Shown: positions 1-11,299 of the stretch, in pieces
How the letters are laid out: the number at the start of each line of letters is the position of its first letter
How positions within the stretch are numbered: position 1 is the first letter of the stretch
DNA from: Leptidea sinapis
Lineage: Eukaryota; Arthropoda; Insecta; Lepidoptera; Pieridae
DNA length: 64,000 bases
Direction of reading: 5' to 3'
NCBI RefSeq assembly: GCF_905404315.1
Contig: NC_066283.1
Coordinates: 4,836,001 to 4,900,000, forward strand
Translations under genes and position numbers: made by a program
Notes under the pieces: model-generated
Told to the model about the DNA's origin: nothing
The model's input: only the letters and a program-made list of their open reading frames with translations
The model's database searches: none

Positions 1-434
1 AGACAAATACTTACAGAAATATGTCAAACACAACTTATCCACATGAACGATATTCTAGTAATTTTTTTGTTTTCAGTTTCCTAAACCATCAGCTATCGTA
101 TTCATAAAGGTATTCATTTATTTCATATTGTTTGTCGACTCGATGTGGCTGATAGTAAAATCTCAAATCTATATCATCTGTCGGCTGTCAATGTAACTTC
201 TGTCATAGTTTTTGACTTTGACATATAAGATTTTATTAACTTGTGATTTGCAAACGCTTGTTAGATGTATTGGTGTAACTGTTATTATAAATTTTATGAG
301 TAAAAGTAGAATGTGAGGATGTTAATTAATAAAATTATTAAAATTAATATTGTTTCCTTTTCATTCTTTTTAAGATTTCTTTTGATTAGAGATTCTGGTG
401 AACTGAGAACCTCTTTCTTTGTTGAAGCTAGTTA

Positions 435-515
435 TGGTCGTGGTCGTGGAAATCTTTGGGGGAGGCCTTTGTCCAGCAGTGGACGTCTTCCGGCTGATGA
501 TGATGATGATGATAC
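435..515 (+). mobile_element. 3' tail of an RTE-like LINE (about 80 bp)
   Basis: The end of a LINE ORF2, with a C-terminal reading of the type EAFVQQWTSSG, is followed by a short GAT microsatellite, which is how many RTE-type LINEs end. The same tail is longer in the duplicated unit (14986-15192). Here its left edge abuts unit sequence directly at GAAGCTAGTTA. Confidence 0.65.
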
Positions 516-910
516 AAACATTTAGTGTCTTAGTCAGTAGTATGCAAAGAAGTGTCAATATCAAGATGTACATGTAATTAACTGTTCAAAATAAGTCGTA
601 TGTATGTCCATAACAGATTATACTCTAGTCAACGGAACATTACAGAATGGATAATTATAATCTGCATTACACTTCCTTTTCGAAATTTGATAAATATTAT
701 CTTGTCTTACTTCGAATTAAAATAAACTGCGTACTGATTATTATAAATTATTATACGTTTAAAATTGGTGACTGTTTATGTTTTGTTTGAATTTTAAATG
801 TCACATGTTTTTAGTTAACGAGAGGTTTTGTATCATATCACAGTGTTTTTCACGTTCCAAAAATACACACTCGTATTTATTAAAATCCTCCAGTTATCTA
901 CGCTACTATA

Positions 911-1913
911 ATGTGGTCGAATATTTTGCTGGCCGTAATAATTATTATTTTAATACTCTTTACGGGTTTGTTTTGTTGTTGTGCGTGTGTTATTCTGCTT
1001 CGGTTTCTACTTGAGCCTGCCGTCGCTTTATGTAATTGTACCACAAGGCTAGATGGCAAAACAGCGTTGGTGACAGGTGGTAACTCTGGCATTGGCTTCG
1101 AAACAGCAAAAGATTTAGCAAAGCGAGGTGCCAGGGTAATAATTGCAGACATTAACAACGCTGAAACAGCTGTTGCAAATATTACTCAGTCCACTGACAA
1201 TCCAAACGTGCAATACATGCATATAGATCTATCTAAATTCAGCAATATACGATTGTTTGCTGATAAATTTAACAAGACTTTGGATCAATTAGATATTCTC
1301 GTAAACAAGGCGGGTTGTCTTATGATTAAGAAATACACAACAGACGACGGGATGGATTTAACAATGCAAGTCAACTATCTCGGACCCTTCCTGATTAGTC
1401 ATGGAGAAATTATTGAAATCACCTCAATGTAGAATAGTTAATGTAACTTCAGTTGTTTATACAATAGGGAGTGTGGATTTTTAAGATTTGTCGGGAAGTC
1501 GGACGAGGAATTTCCTTTTAAGATACGCGAATAGTAAACTGTGTATGTCTTTGTGGACGAAGGCATTGGCGAGAAATTTTCCATCGAATGTATCAGCGTT
1601 TTATGTGCATCCAGGAATGGTGATATCAAATATACTAGTGGATCGAAAGTCAGTCCGCGGTCGGATTATTGCAGCTACTTTGGGTCGTTGTTACAGAAGC
1701 TGTTTCGAAGGCGCCCAAACAACAATACACTGCTGTGTTGCTCCAGGTTTGGAGAAAAACTCAGGAAGTTATTTTTTTAATTGCCACATCCAGGATAAAA
1801 TGAAAATACAAAATGAGGATGATCTTGTAGAAAGGCTTTGGGTTCAGACGAATTTATATTTGAACAATCACGAAGGCTCAAGCCAAACTTGTGAAAGTGT
1901 TAAAATTAGTTGA
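911..1913 (+). pseudogene. SDR (retinol-dehydrogenase-like) pseudogene, copy A
   Basis: This copy is close to identical to the intact copy C. It begins with the same ATG (911), N-terminal membrane segment and TGGNSGIG cofactor loop. Three lesions break it. The NNAG motif reads NKAG (near 1307). An 8-nt deletion near 1390-1400 shifts the frame, so the first ORF stops at 1430-1432. In the original frame GAA has become TAA at 1482-1484. Downstream of that stop the sequence stays open to 1913 and keeps the YANSK active-site motif and HPGM. The scarcity of other changes indicates recent inactivation. An intact AATAAA lies at about 1990. Confidence 0.85.
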
Positions 1914-3590
1914 ATATTTATAATTGTTTTCACTGTACGTTTCTTCTTTATTTTTGCTAAACTAATTTGCTGAATATAAGAGCGTGACAAATAAAATAAC
2001 AATTATTCATTTAGACAAGCTTTTTAGGAAACGCACACTTTTACCTTTGATGTTTCTTTCAGCAGATATTTCTTTTAATTTTTAATACTGAATAAATATT
2101 GTATTAAATTTTGCTTTAAATTGGGTTTTTGTCAGGTAAAGTACCTGACAAAAAGACACTTTAACAACATCTGTATTGTAGATGGGTAGGCAGAAAATAA
2201 GGACTTCCACGATTGTGACATATTAGCCTAGCTTCTTCCACTAGCACAAACCTTTCACATGTTCTCTCTTATTGTTGAAATCTTTAATCTTACTCTTGGA
2301 CTCCTTTACATACATCCTGATCGTGGGATGTAAGCTTCCGTCGTACCTTCTCAAACGTTATCGACCTTAGCTCTGTTTGTGCAGTCAATCTACTTATATC
2401 ATCATGTTCATGAACCACACCAAAATTGTCTTACCAATAATTGTTTCTGTTCTGTTAGGTACTCCATACATTTTCTTACGTTATTGTTTTTAAATATGTC
2501 TTCAAATTAACAGCACATTTTCTAGGCAAAAATATTTACTAAAGATAAAAGGTATCAAATAAAATTACAAAAGACAAACAGATATATTTAACAATTTTTT
2601 TTCTTTAAATAAACCGTTGTGTTTCTGCTTAAGCCTGTGTTGTCGATAGGGTGGCTGATTCTGAGAATGAATGAATTATAACAAACTCATATTAATTAAT
2701 ATTTATGTTTTAATTAAAAAAGTGATCAAGAAGTCAATAAGATAGGCTTCTTAGGCGGAAGAAGCCTGTGTCCAAAAATACGCTTAAAAATATCATTAAT
2801 TTTTTAATTATATTTGCTAAGCTAATGTGTACATTAATATGTAATGGGTTACATTTCTTACAAATTTTCCATGTTCATTTCATTCGATGCAATTATAAAT
2901 ATTCGATGTAAATAAATGTTTTGAAAACAACTATTATTATTATCTACGTTTGTTACTTTCTATGAGAAAAGCTATTGGCAAGATGAGCGAATCCTGATCT
3001 TACCTGAGGGTAAGTGATACTCCTGTCCATTACAATGCAGTGTCGCGCAAGATTCTTGATTGCACTCAAATCCTGATGGTCTAAGAGCCCGTGGACCCCA
3101 GACCTACGTTATTTTATAAAAGCTGAAAGTTTTGTCAGCGCATGCTCCCAACACAGGTAAGAACGATGGACCATTATGGAGTTTGGGTTACAGTGGCTTT
3201 GGCAGTTAAACGGTACTAAAGGTGTGTAAAATACCGATCTAAATACTAAAGTCATAAAAACAATTCAAATAATAAAGTGCGATTTTTCGGTATCACCTTC
3301 AGAATATTATTAAAAATCACATTATTCATTGCCAGACACTTAATATCGTGACAACCCCTTGCCAGACATCCTTAATGTTCATGAAATTATAATTTCACTT
3401 ACGTCATAGTATAAAAGCTGATTTTTATATTTTTTTTTATGATAAGGATAAATTAATAATTATCATGCCTGTTGTATATAGGCTGCATCAACAAAATAAA
3501 ATTCATTGTTTGTATAAGGCTTCGCGGACATTATGACTGTCATAATTATTTGTAATCGCATACAACTTAAACAATGATTAATTAACTATA
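1914..3590. other. 3' flank of SDR copy A, no gene seen
   Basis: From 1914 to about 2870 this is the homologue of the copy C 3' flank (16636-17870), without the MITE that copy C carries. A short ATG ORF at 2404 is the broken counterpart of the small ORF at 17392. From 2880 to 3590 the sequence is mostly private to copy A. It includes a worn piece of the 310-bp dispersed repeat near 3028-3060 (minus orientation). No convincing coding sequence was seen. Confidence 0.5.
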
Positions 3591-3593
3591 ACA

Positions 3594-3700
3594 GGTCGAC
3601 CTGGCACTACAAGCAGCACCCGTTCACGAGTTGAAGCATGAACTAGCCATCGTTCCCTTCGCATATGTTTGAGTGAAGAAGACGACCCGAGAGGGTGGTA
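3594..3700 (+). repeat. Dispersed repeat, AAGCAGCACCCGTT family
   Basis: The block from GTCGACCTGGCACTACAAGC to the GAAGACGACC motif recurs at 18016-18128 (+) and, inverted, at 43398-43547. A and C carry it at equivalent places in the duplication unit, so it predates that duplication. The 43-kb copy shows it is also dispersed. Its class is unknown. Confidence 0.6.
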
Positions 3701-4660
3701 AACAAACAGGGTGATACGCCTGGAAAACAAACCTCACTTTGGGAAATGTTTGAACCTGAATATCTTTTGATCCCGAATTTTATTTATTTACGGTGTGTGG
3801 ATGATCCAGCTACTGCACTCAATAACTTTTGTATTATTTTTATATTTACTTTTTTGACTTACGTAAGGCATTGACTATTTGACGTTTGAGTATGTTTGTT
3901 GCATTACTTTACACATTATATTGTGATTGAAATGATTTGTAAATCGATGAAAGTGTAAAACTTGATATAAAAGAGTGCCAATGAGTTTGTTGCTACTTCT
4001 TCTCATTAGCTCTACCTTTTACGAGGTAGCGGTAGATTCAATAAGAAAAAATTTTTTTTGACATTCATAAGTGTCACTTCTATGTGATTCATGTGGAATG
4101 ATTGAGGATGTTGAATGAATGTGTCCGATTTCAGTCTAGTAGAGACGAAATTGTAGGACTTATGCGTTTGAACAGATTTGGTACGGGCATGTTTTACGAT
4201 TTAAGAACTTTATTTCTCAGAAGAATATTACAATATTCACTTATAGAGAAAATAATATATTCTAATTACTATATAATATGTGAGCCGTGAGAATATAACA
4301 ATATCTTAGATAATATATCGATTATTTCTCTTGTTTAACTATAAATATTAACAAAGTAAGTAAAGTGGAAAAAAAACAGTAAACACACACCAGATGAAAC
4401 ACCTTAAAAGAAATAACTATACAAATTATAATCTAAAGAACATTCATAAATAAGTTACCTACACTACACTAATGAATATCAACTAAAGACACAATACTGA
4501 ATACAATAATACAAAAACTTTAGTGAATTACGCGATCGAGCGGCGCAATGCGCATGCGCAGACCGTCACACGCAATTTGTAAATATTATAAAGCTGTAAC
4601 TACACTGCAGCAACAATTAGTCATTAATTTATTTTTAAACCGTAAATATTTTTTATTTAT
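3700..4660. other. Intergenic sequence with a LINE 3' tail-like block
   Basis: The stretch 3956-4105 (GAGTTTGTTGCTACTTCTTC, then GTAGCGGTAGATTC, then TTGACATTCATAAGTGTCAC) looks like the 3' end of a common lepidopteran LINE, judged from general familiarity only. The rest is AT-rich with no coding signal. A short GC-rich patch at 4540-4570 carries the palindrome listed separately. Confidence 0.35.
4549..4560. promoter_or_regulatory. Perfect NRF-1/EWG-type palindrome
   Basis: TGCGCATGCGCA is an exact match to the palindromic binding site of NRF-1 (Erect wing in insects), within a small GC-rich island (GCGATCGAGCGGCGCAATGC). Such sites usually lie at housekeeping promoters, but no gene start could be tied to this one. 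It could be a relic promoter or chance. Confidence 0.3.
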
Positions 4661-6600
4661 ATTTTTATATATTTTTTTAAATGTGTTCTTTTAATATTTT
4701 TTTAAAAGTATTTAAGCTTTTGTTTTCTTTAATATCTTTGGGGAGGCTGTTGTAAAGTTTCGCCTCTTCAAACATGATGTTCTTTTTTCCGTAATTAGTT
4801 CTGGGTGTTTTTATATAAATATTATTTGCTTGTCGAGTTATCCTTTTTTGTATTTGGAATGTTTTTGTAAATGTCACTTGGGAATGTATCTCTTTAGATA
4901 GAATTTTCCTAATAAGAACACACGTTTTATACTTATAGAGTTGAGAAATATTCATGATTTCGGTATCTTGGTAAATTTTTGCGGATGGTGTTAAGAAATT
5001 ATATCGGAACAGTGATTTAATAATTTTAATTTGTGCTATCTGTAGCGGTTGTAAATTAGTCTTTGACGCAGTTCCCAAAACTTCAATTAAATAATCTAAG
5101 TGAGACTTGACCATAGAATTATAAATAGTGAAGTGCACTTGCCTTGGGAAGCATCATGCAATGCCACGTGCTGCACCAGTAAGTGATGTTAACTTTTTAC
5201 GGATATATTCTGTATGCGGTTTCCATGTTAGTTTGCTATCAAGTATCAGACCGAAATATTTTTATTTTATTTATTTTGTTTATTATTTCACCATTGATGG
5301 TTAGGTTATTATGGCTTCCAATTTTTTTGTTTTTAGCTGTGAATAATATGTATTTTTGTTTTGAATGTATTTATAGTAAGTAAGTTACATTGTAGCCAGG
5401 TGTGTAGTAGATCCAAATCATGTTGTGCTTGTTCTATTATTGTTGTTATAGTATTACCAAAGTAAAATACACTTGTATCATCAGCATAGAGCGTGATATC
5501 TAATATATCCATTTAGTCCGATTTTATGTATGTCATTTATATAGACTAGAAATAATAATGGGCCGAGAATAGAGCCCTGAGGAACGCCACATGTGATGAG
5601 TTGGGGTAAACTCTCAACTCCATTTTAACTATTTGATATCGGTTTGTCAGATACGATTTGAACATTTTAAATGCAGAACCAGAAACACCAATGTTTTTTA
5701 ATTTTGTAAGAACGATTTCGTGGCTTACTGTGTCAAATGCTTTTTTTAAGTCTATGAATATTCCTAATGATATTTTCTTTTGATCAATGCCAAGTTTAAT
5801 TTTTGTTACTAAGTCAATTGTTGCTGCAAGAGTATTAGATTTAGAACGAAATCCATAATGTTTTTTGAAAAGAAAACTTGTAGATGTAAGAAATCCATTG
5901 AGTCAATTATGTAATATTTTCTCAAATATTTTTGATAAGATAGGAAGCACAGATATTGGACGGCACTGGGATCCATTTTGTCACCGGACTTGTAAATAGG
6001 AATGTCTTTCCAGGGTATCTGGAAACTTCCCTTCATTTAGGCATCTATTGATGCAGTGAGCTAATTTTTCAGCTATAACGTCTTTTACACATTTGATCAC
6101 TTTTGTACTCATGCCGTCTATGCCAGTGCTAGTGTTTGTAGCAAGGTTGTCAATAATTTTGACTACTTCTTCTGTAGTGGCAGGATACAGATAAGATAGT
6201 CTAATTTTATATTTATTGTACATTGTTTAAGAAAATCATAGGTTCTTTACATTGTTTTGAGTTTAGAATTTTATTGGCAAGTTCAATGCCTATTTAGAGA
6301 AAAATAAATTAAAGCATTCACATATTTCTTTTGATTTAGTGATTTGACCTGAATATGTGTTTAGTTTTAAAGGAATATATTTTTTAATCTTGTTATTAGC
6401 CAAACTATTTATCAGTTGCCATATTTTCGTGGAGTTTTTCTCACATTTCTTAAAAGCTTTGAAATAATATTGACTTTTAGTTTGTTGAATATTTTTATGG
6501 ACTAGACTCTTTTGCTGCACAAACTCTATTTTAAGTATGTATGTATTGTATGTTTGTAAATATACTTGCCCTTCCTGCATCTAAGGATGCCATAAGTCTG
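4660..6600 (-). mobile_element. Degenerate non-LTR retrotransposon (RT and C-terminal region)
   Basis: Several minus-strand ORF pieces in different frames (6290-6580, 5981-6223, 4677-5138) are collinear parts of one LINE ORF2. Clear RT landmarks are GVPQGS followed by ILGPLLFLVYIND (GVPQGS at 5571-5588) and the YADDT catalytic box (5474-5488). A thumb or C-terminal region follows (153 residues ending at 4677). The frame breaks at about 5140, 5810 and 6230. The upstream endonuclease was not seen, so the copy is 5' truncated. It is unusually AT-rich compared with the LINEs at 11-15 kb and 45-62 kb, consistent with a different or older family, probably within the jockey/CR1 group. Confidence 0.75.
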
Positions 6601-6936
6601 TTTGAATCCATAAGTCTTATTTGTTGAAGAACTTAACTTATTTTTTTAGTTTTTGTTAAGTTAAACATTTTGTTTTTCTTTTGTTTTAGAGTTTATTTAC
6701 TTAGATTATAATGGAGCTGACATGTATATACATATAAAACCCCCTAAAGAAATAATAAAAAAAAAAACAAAGTTTGCCGGGTCAGCACTTATAATTACAT
6801 AAATACAATAATATAAAGTCCCGTTTTTACACAGAATTACACAACCCTAAATATTATCTTATCTTACCTCGAACTATAATAATCAACACACTCAAAAGTT
6901 GCAAATTATTATTTATTTATATTAAGGTGGTAGTTT
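6601..6936. other. Upstream region of SDR copy B
   Basis: This is AT-rich sequence with no gene. Only the last part (about 6840-7074) resembles the upstream regions of SDR copies A and C. The shared block TGTATCATATCACAGTGTTT lies about 70-85 bases upstream of the start codon in all three copies and may contain the transcription start. Confidence 0.4.
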
Positions 6937-7074
6937 ATGTTGTTATCTAATTTAAATGTCACGAATTTTCTGTTAAAAATTAATGAATACTTTTGTATCA
7001 TATCACAGTGTTTCGCTCGTGCCGAAAATACACGTTATGTAATAAATTCTTCAGTTATATACACTGTTGATACG

Positions 7075-8064
7075 ATGTGGACGAATATTTTGCTTTCCGT
7101 CCTAGTTATAATTTTAATAATTTTTGCGGTTTACTTTTGCTGCTGTGTGAGTGCTGCACTAATTCGGTTTATACTTGAGCCTACCATCGCTTTATGTAAT
7201 TGTACCACCAGGCTAGATGGCAAAACAGCTTTGGTGACAGGTGGTAACTCTGGCATTGGCTTCGAGACAGCAAAATATTTAGCAAAGCGAGGCGCCAGGG
7301 TAATAATTGCAGACATTAACAACGCCGAAACAACTGTTGCTAATATTATTCAGTCCACTGATAATCCAAACGTACAATACATTCATATAGATCTATCTAA
7401 ATTCAGCAGCATACGATTGTTTGCTGATAAATTTAACAAGACTGTTGATCAATTAGATATTCTTGTAAATAATGCGGGTTGTCTTATGATTAAGAAATAC
7501 ACAACAGAAGACGGGATGGATTTAATAATGCAAGTCAACTACCTCGGACCGTTTCTTATGACAAAATTAATCATGGAGAAATTATTGAAATCACCTCAAT
7601 GTAGAATCGTTAATGTAACTTCAGGTGTTTATACAAAAGCGAGTGTGGATTTTGAAGATTTGTCGGGAAGTCGGACGAGTTATTTCTTTTTTAGATACGC
7701 GAATAGTAAACTGTGTGTATCTTTGTGGACCAAGGCATTGGCGAGACATTTTCCATCGAATGTATCAGCGTTTTATGTGCATCCAGGAATGGTGATATCA
7801 AATATACTGTTGGATCCAAAGTCAGTTGGCGGTCGATTTATCAACGCTACTTTTTGTCGTTATTACAGAAACTGTTTCGAAGGTGCACAAACAACAATAC
7901 ACTGCTGTGTTGCTCCAGGGTTGGATAAATACTCTGGAAGCTACTTCTCCAACTGCAAACTCCAGGATAAAGCAAAATTACGGAATGAGGAGGATCTAGT
8001 GGAAAAACTTTGGGTGCAGACGAATTTATTTCTGAACAATTACGAAGAGTTCAATCAAACTTGA
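7075..8064 (+). CDS. SDR family oxidoreductase, retinol-dehydrogenase-like, copy B
   Basis: This predicted NAD(P)-dependent membrane-bound short-chain dehydrogenase has 329 residues in one exon. Residues about 4-34 form a hydrophobic anchor with a Cys cluster. They are followed by the TGGNSGIG cofactor loop (55-62), LVNNAG (about 130-135), the VTS serine (183), the YANSK pair (Tyr208, Lys212) and HPGMV (236-240). This is the full N-S-Y-K tetrad of classical SDRs of the RDH11-14 type. I chose the ATG at 7075 because copies A and C start at the same codon; the frame is also open from an ATG at 6937. Compared with C, a TGT-to-TGA change removes the last seven residues. The substrate cannot be told from sequence: retinoid, sterol or terpenoid alcohols are all possible. 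Confidence 0.9.
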   Translation: MWTNILLSVLVIILIIFAVYFCCCVSAALIRFILEPTIALCNCTTRLDGKTALVTGGNSGIGFETAKYLAKRGARVIIADINNAETTVANIIQSTDNPNVQYIHIDLSKFSSIRLFADKFNKTVDQLDILVNNAGCLMIKKYTTEDGMDLIMQVNYLGPFLMTKLIMEKLLKSPQCRIVNVTSGVYTKASVDFEDLSGSRTSYFFFRYANSKLCVSLWTKALARHFPSNVSAFYVHPGMVISNILLDPKSVGGRFINATFCRYYRNCFEGAQTTIHCCVAPGLDKYSGSYFSNCKLQDKAKLRNEEDLVEKLWVQTNLFLNNYEEFNQT

Positions 8065-8474
8065 GAAAGTGTTAAAGCTAGTTACCTAAATACGTAAAAT
8101 ATGTTTACTGTAAGTTATTTTTTCATACTTGCTAAGCTAATACACAAAAAATATTAGCCATGTTAAATTATATCAATTATAATTTATTCGTCATGGTCAA
8201 GGTCATGTCTTTTATAAACGGCCATATATTCAATTTCATTTTATTTTGTAGAGATAGTGATTCAATATTCAATTAAAATTTTACAATACATATACAGACT
8301 GTATCAAAATTGACCATTTTTGATACTTTAAATATAACAAAAAATACAAGCAGTATGCATTGTAGCATCGGTACGTTTTTATTATCTTATTCGAAACTAA
8401 ATTATTGTAAGAGTAACTTATTTTCTTTTGAATGCATAATTTTTTGAAGGTATATTTTTTTTCATTTATTTATC
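8065..8474. other. 3' flank of SDR copy B
   Basis: AT-rich spacer. After about 60 bp of weak similarity to the other SDR 3' ends it is unique. No gene was seen. Confidence 0.4.
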
Positions 8475-8789
8475 AGTGAGAGGCTCCTTTGCACAGGATG
8501 CCGGCTAGATTATGGGTACTACAACGGCGCCTTTTTCTGCCGTGAAGCAGTAACGTGTAAACATTACCTGCTGTGTTTCGTTCTGTAGAGTGCCGGAGCT
8601 AGTGAAATTACTGATGAATTGAGACTTAACATCTTATGTCTCAAAGTGACGAGCACAATTGTAGTGCCGCTCAGAATTTTTGGGATTTTCAAGAATCCTG
8701 AGCGGCACTGCATTGTTATGGGCAGGACGTATCAATTTTCATCAGCTGAATGTTCTCCTCGTCTCGTCCCGTATTTTCATAAAAAAAAT
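8475..8789 (+). repeat. 310-bp dispersed repeat (SINE-like), full copy
   Basis: This family recurs about ten times in the window. Full copies begin AGTGGGAGGCTCCTTTGCAC, contain GCCGGCTAGATTATGGGTAC and GTGCCGCTCAGAATTTTTGG, and end in TTTTCATAAAAAAA. The constant 5' end, length near 310 bp and 3' A-run suggest a SINE. The 5' end does not show an obvious tRNA head. The 84-codon ORF through it is an accident of the repeat. Confidence 0.75.
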
Positions 8790-8879
8790 ACCATATTATT
8801 GAAATTTCAGTATATACAAAAGTATCTCTTTAAAACATATCTACCTAAAAAACATCTAGCATCTAATAATTAATAAAGT

Positions 8880-9060
8880 AGTCGTCACTACTTTATCTAT
8901 TAACTAACTTAAAAGCAGTGTGTTAACGTTGAATTTAACCATTAATTATATATGTAACCGCAATTCAATTCTACCTATTACTTCGCATAGCCATTACTAG
9001 ATGACGCTAGTACCGAAATGTACAATAGTTTTAAAACACGCTATTGGTATTTATTGTAAA
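8880..9060. other. Short unique spacer
   Basis: AT-rich, no feature recognised. Confidence 0.3.
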
Positions 9061-9660
9061 CTAGCTGACCCGACAGACGTTTTTCTGTATATAATAATTA
9101 CAAACACACAGCCGGTCTGAGGTTCGAGTCTCCTTAGGAGACGCCCCGCGACTGTTGTTGCGTTAGTCTTTGCGGCCTCCACGGCCCACGTCCTACTTCG
9201 CTGTGAAAGCCAGGGCTGCTAACAGCACAGAGTAGGTTTTAGTTGGTATGGGACACTCGAGTCCGACATATAACGCCCCGTTCCGGGGCGTAAATACGTA
9301 ACAGTGTTTCCTCCTCTCAAAAAAAATAACTGTATATAATTAATAATGTAATGTATTTATATGAATTTGTCAATAATATATCATAGCATCAAAAATTACT
9401 TCGTAAAATATGCACCTTGCTGTCGTAATGAAATTGTTTCACAGCAGAACTGTCAAACAGTGCGTCAATAAATTATGTATGGGCACATCAAAGGAAAACC
9501 AAATTTGTTGTTTATATTTAATTTAGCAACATTTTCCTATTTATTCACATTTTAAACCTTCCCTGGACTCCCACAAATAATTCAAGACCAAAATTAGCCA
9601 AATCGGTCCTGCCGTTCTCGAGTTTTAGCGAGACTAACGAACAGCAATTCATTTATATAT
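9061..9660 (-). mobile_element. Helitron-like non-autonomous element, interrupted
   Basis: On the minus strand the sequence ends ACGTCTGTCGGGTCAGCTAG, the terminus also seen at 18749, 19087 and 49705. Upstream of that (9340-9480) it contains GACAGTTCTGCTGTGAAACA as in the 18-kb copies. A CTAG-type 3' end with no terminal inverted repeats fits non-autonomous Helitrons. It is split by a jockey 3'-end insertion at 9096-9329. Confidence 0.5.
9096..9329 (+). mobile_element. 5'-truncated jockey LINE, 3' UTR only
   Basis: These 234 bp match the 3' UTR of the jockey elements at 47550-47769 (+) and 56395-56645 (-), including GTTCGAGTCTCCTTAGGAGA and the GCCCCGTTCCGGGGC stem, and end in an A-run. The copy is flanked by the direct repeat CTGTATATAAT (9085-9095 and 9330-9340), a target-site duplication showing insertion by target-primed reverse transcription into the Helitron-like element. 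Confidence 0.85.
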
Positions 9661-10550
9661 GTGTTAGTACTTAATTAAAGACCAAATAAATTAACGTTCC
9701 ACCTAAAGCGAACCTGTAGTGGATTAATTTTAGTGTAGTACTGAAATTTCATTCCCTTTCACCCCCTCCGGCTTCCTTCGCAGTGGAAATATTGTTAGTC
9801 TCAAAAAGTAAAGTCAAATTAAGTTTGTAAGTACATTAGGTAATAATGTAGTTGTTTAATAGCTAAACCTGTAATCTGCATTTAATGTTAAGAGTTTTAA
9901 AGGAGAATAACCAAATTGAAACTTGTATATTTATCAATATTAAAGATTATAGTAGGATTTATTACGGGTACAAAAATAAAAAACAAAAATAAAAAGCAGA
10001 CGGTACCGCTATGAAGTAAAACAACTTCACAACTAGCTTTGTATCATGCAGGTTTAGCGCGCGGCCGCGAGTAAGTAGATCATCTTCCCTACTAGCTTTG
10101 TATCGTGCAGGTTTAATAAGTAATAATAATTAGTAGAACATCTAATAATATCTAATATTGACAAAAATCAATTGGTTTAGGGAACAGATTAGGATAATTA
10201 TTAATATAAAAGAGATTTAAAAATTGGCTTTCACAAATAAGTTTCACTTCTGACATGTATACTTTTTTTCGCACGCCATTTTTTGTGTTGTCTGGTGCTT
10301 TGGACGTAGCTTGCCCCCTAAGACAACCTCCCCTGAAAGTGGCGTTGAGAAAAATACTGGAGACTTACCTTGTGGGCTATCGTTGGATAGGTCTTTCAAA
10401 GTTAGATTCAGGTTAGATACATGACATTTCCGTTGATCTTTTGAAAACAATGCGGGATTAAGGAAGATATACGTTACATTTATGTAATATCTTAATATGA
10501 TTACAATATCTATTGAAATAACTCTTCTTGCCATATAATATCTTACATAC
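9661..10550. other. Unassigned AT-rich spacer
   Basis: No gene seen. A 23-base block ACTAGCTTTGTATCRTGCAG occurs twice in direct orientation (from about 10032 and 10091), the first followed by a GCGCGCGGCCGC patch. A minus-strand ORF at 10244-10585 has no recognisable features and is probably chance. Confidence 0.35.
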
Positions 10551-10825
10551 GTGTGAAAAAGGGGTATATAATATATATAGGTCAAACAGGTCGAAATTTC
10601 GAAATTAGATTAAATATTGCCGCATTTAGGAATAATCATCCCGGAAAATCACACTTCGCGAAATATTTAACACCGGTCACTCACTCGGAAACAATAAGAA
10701 TTTTAATATTTTACATACTTGTGAAAAAGGATCTTGCTTTAATGTGTTAGAGCAATTAGAAATAGCTGTAGTTGTAGCTAGTGGACAAAGTCTACAAATA
10801 TTATTTAAAGCTATGAAATAGTTTT
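10551..10825 (+). mobile_element. Penelope-like element, GIY-YIG endonuclease fragment
   Basis: The translation from 10553 contains YIGQTGR followed by AFRNN and SHFAKYL, the pattern of the GIY-YIG endonuclease at the C terminus of Penelope-like retroelements. A frameshift near 10690-10715 moves the reading to TCEKGSCFNVLEQLEIAVVV, the usual continuation. The reverse transcriptase portion was not found, so this is a 5'-truncated remnant just outside the left edge of the SDR duplication unit. Confidence 0.65.
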
Positions 10826-11299
10826 TATGAGAGCCGAGTTACTAATCGATTTTGTCATTACAAAGACAAATACTTACAGAAATATGTCAAATACAACTCA
10901 TCCACATGAACGATATTCTAGTAATTTTTTTGTATTCAGTTTCCTAAAGTATCACCTACCGCATTCATTACGGTATTCATTTATTTTATATTGTTTGTCG
11001 ATTCGATGTGGCTGATAGTAAAATCTAGAATAGATATCATCTGTCGGCTGTCAATGTAACTTCTGTCATAGTTTTTGACTTTGACATAAAAGATTTTATT
11101 AACTTGTGATTTGCGAACGCTTGTTAGATGCATTGGTGTTACAGTTTTTTATACATTTTATGAGTAAAAGTAGAATGTGAGGATATTAACTAATAAAATT
11201 ATTAAAATTAATATTGGTTCCTTTTCATTCTTTTTAAGATTTTTTTTGATTAAAGTTTCTGACGAACTGAGAACCTCTTCCTTTTGTTGAAGCTAGTTA

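Larger units (their letters stand above)
1..3700 (+). repeat. SDR duplication unit, copy A
   Basis: This segment matches 10863 to about 18100 nearly base for base over long stretches: 1-434 against 10863-11299, 514-1990 against 15219-16710, and 1990-2870 against 16975-17870. It carries SDR copy A with its 5' and 3' flanks. It lacks about 3.8 kb that copy C holds between 11300 and 15123. The match begins at base 1, so the unit probably extends beyond the left edge of the window. Confidence 0.85.

Noticed and set aside
911..1432. Functional truncated SDR
   Set aside because: The piece lacks the Ser-Tyr-Lys active site and has NKAG for NNAG, so it is best called a pseudogene.
6937..7074. N-terminal extension of SDR copy B
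   Set aside because: The corresponding region in copies A and C is not open in frame, and the membrane anchor starts at the shared ATG.
8619..8873. ORFs reading MRLNILCLKVTSAIVVPLRI at 8619, 19293, 27798 and 30524
   Set aside because: They all lie in copies of the 310-bp dispersed repeat, in both orientations, and share no protein-like conservation beyond the DNA repeat.
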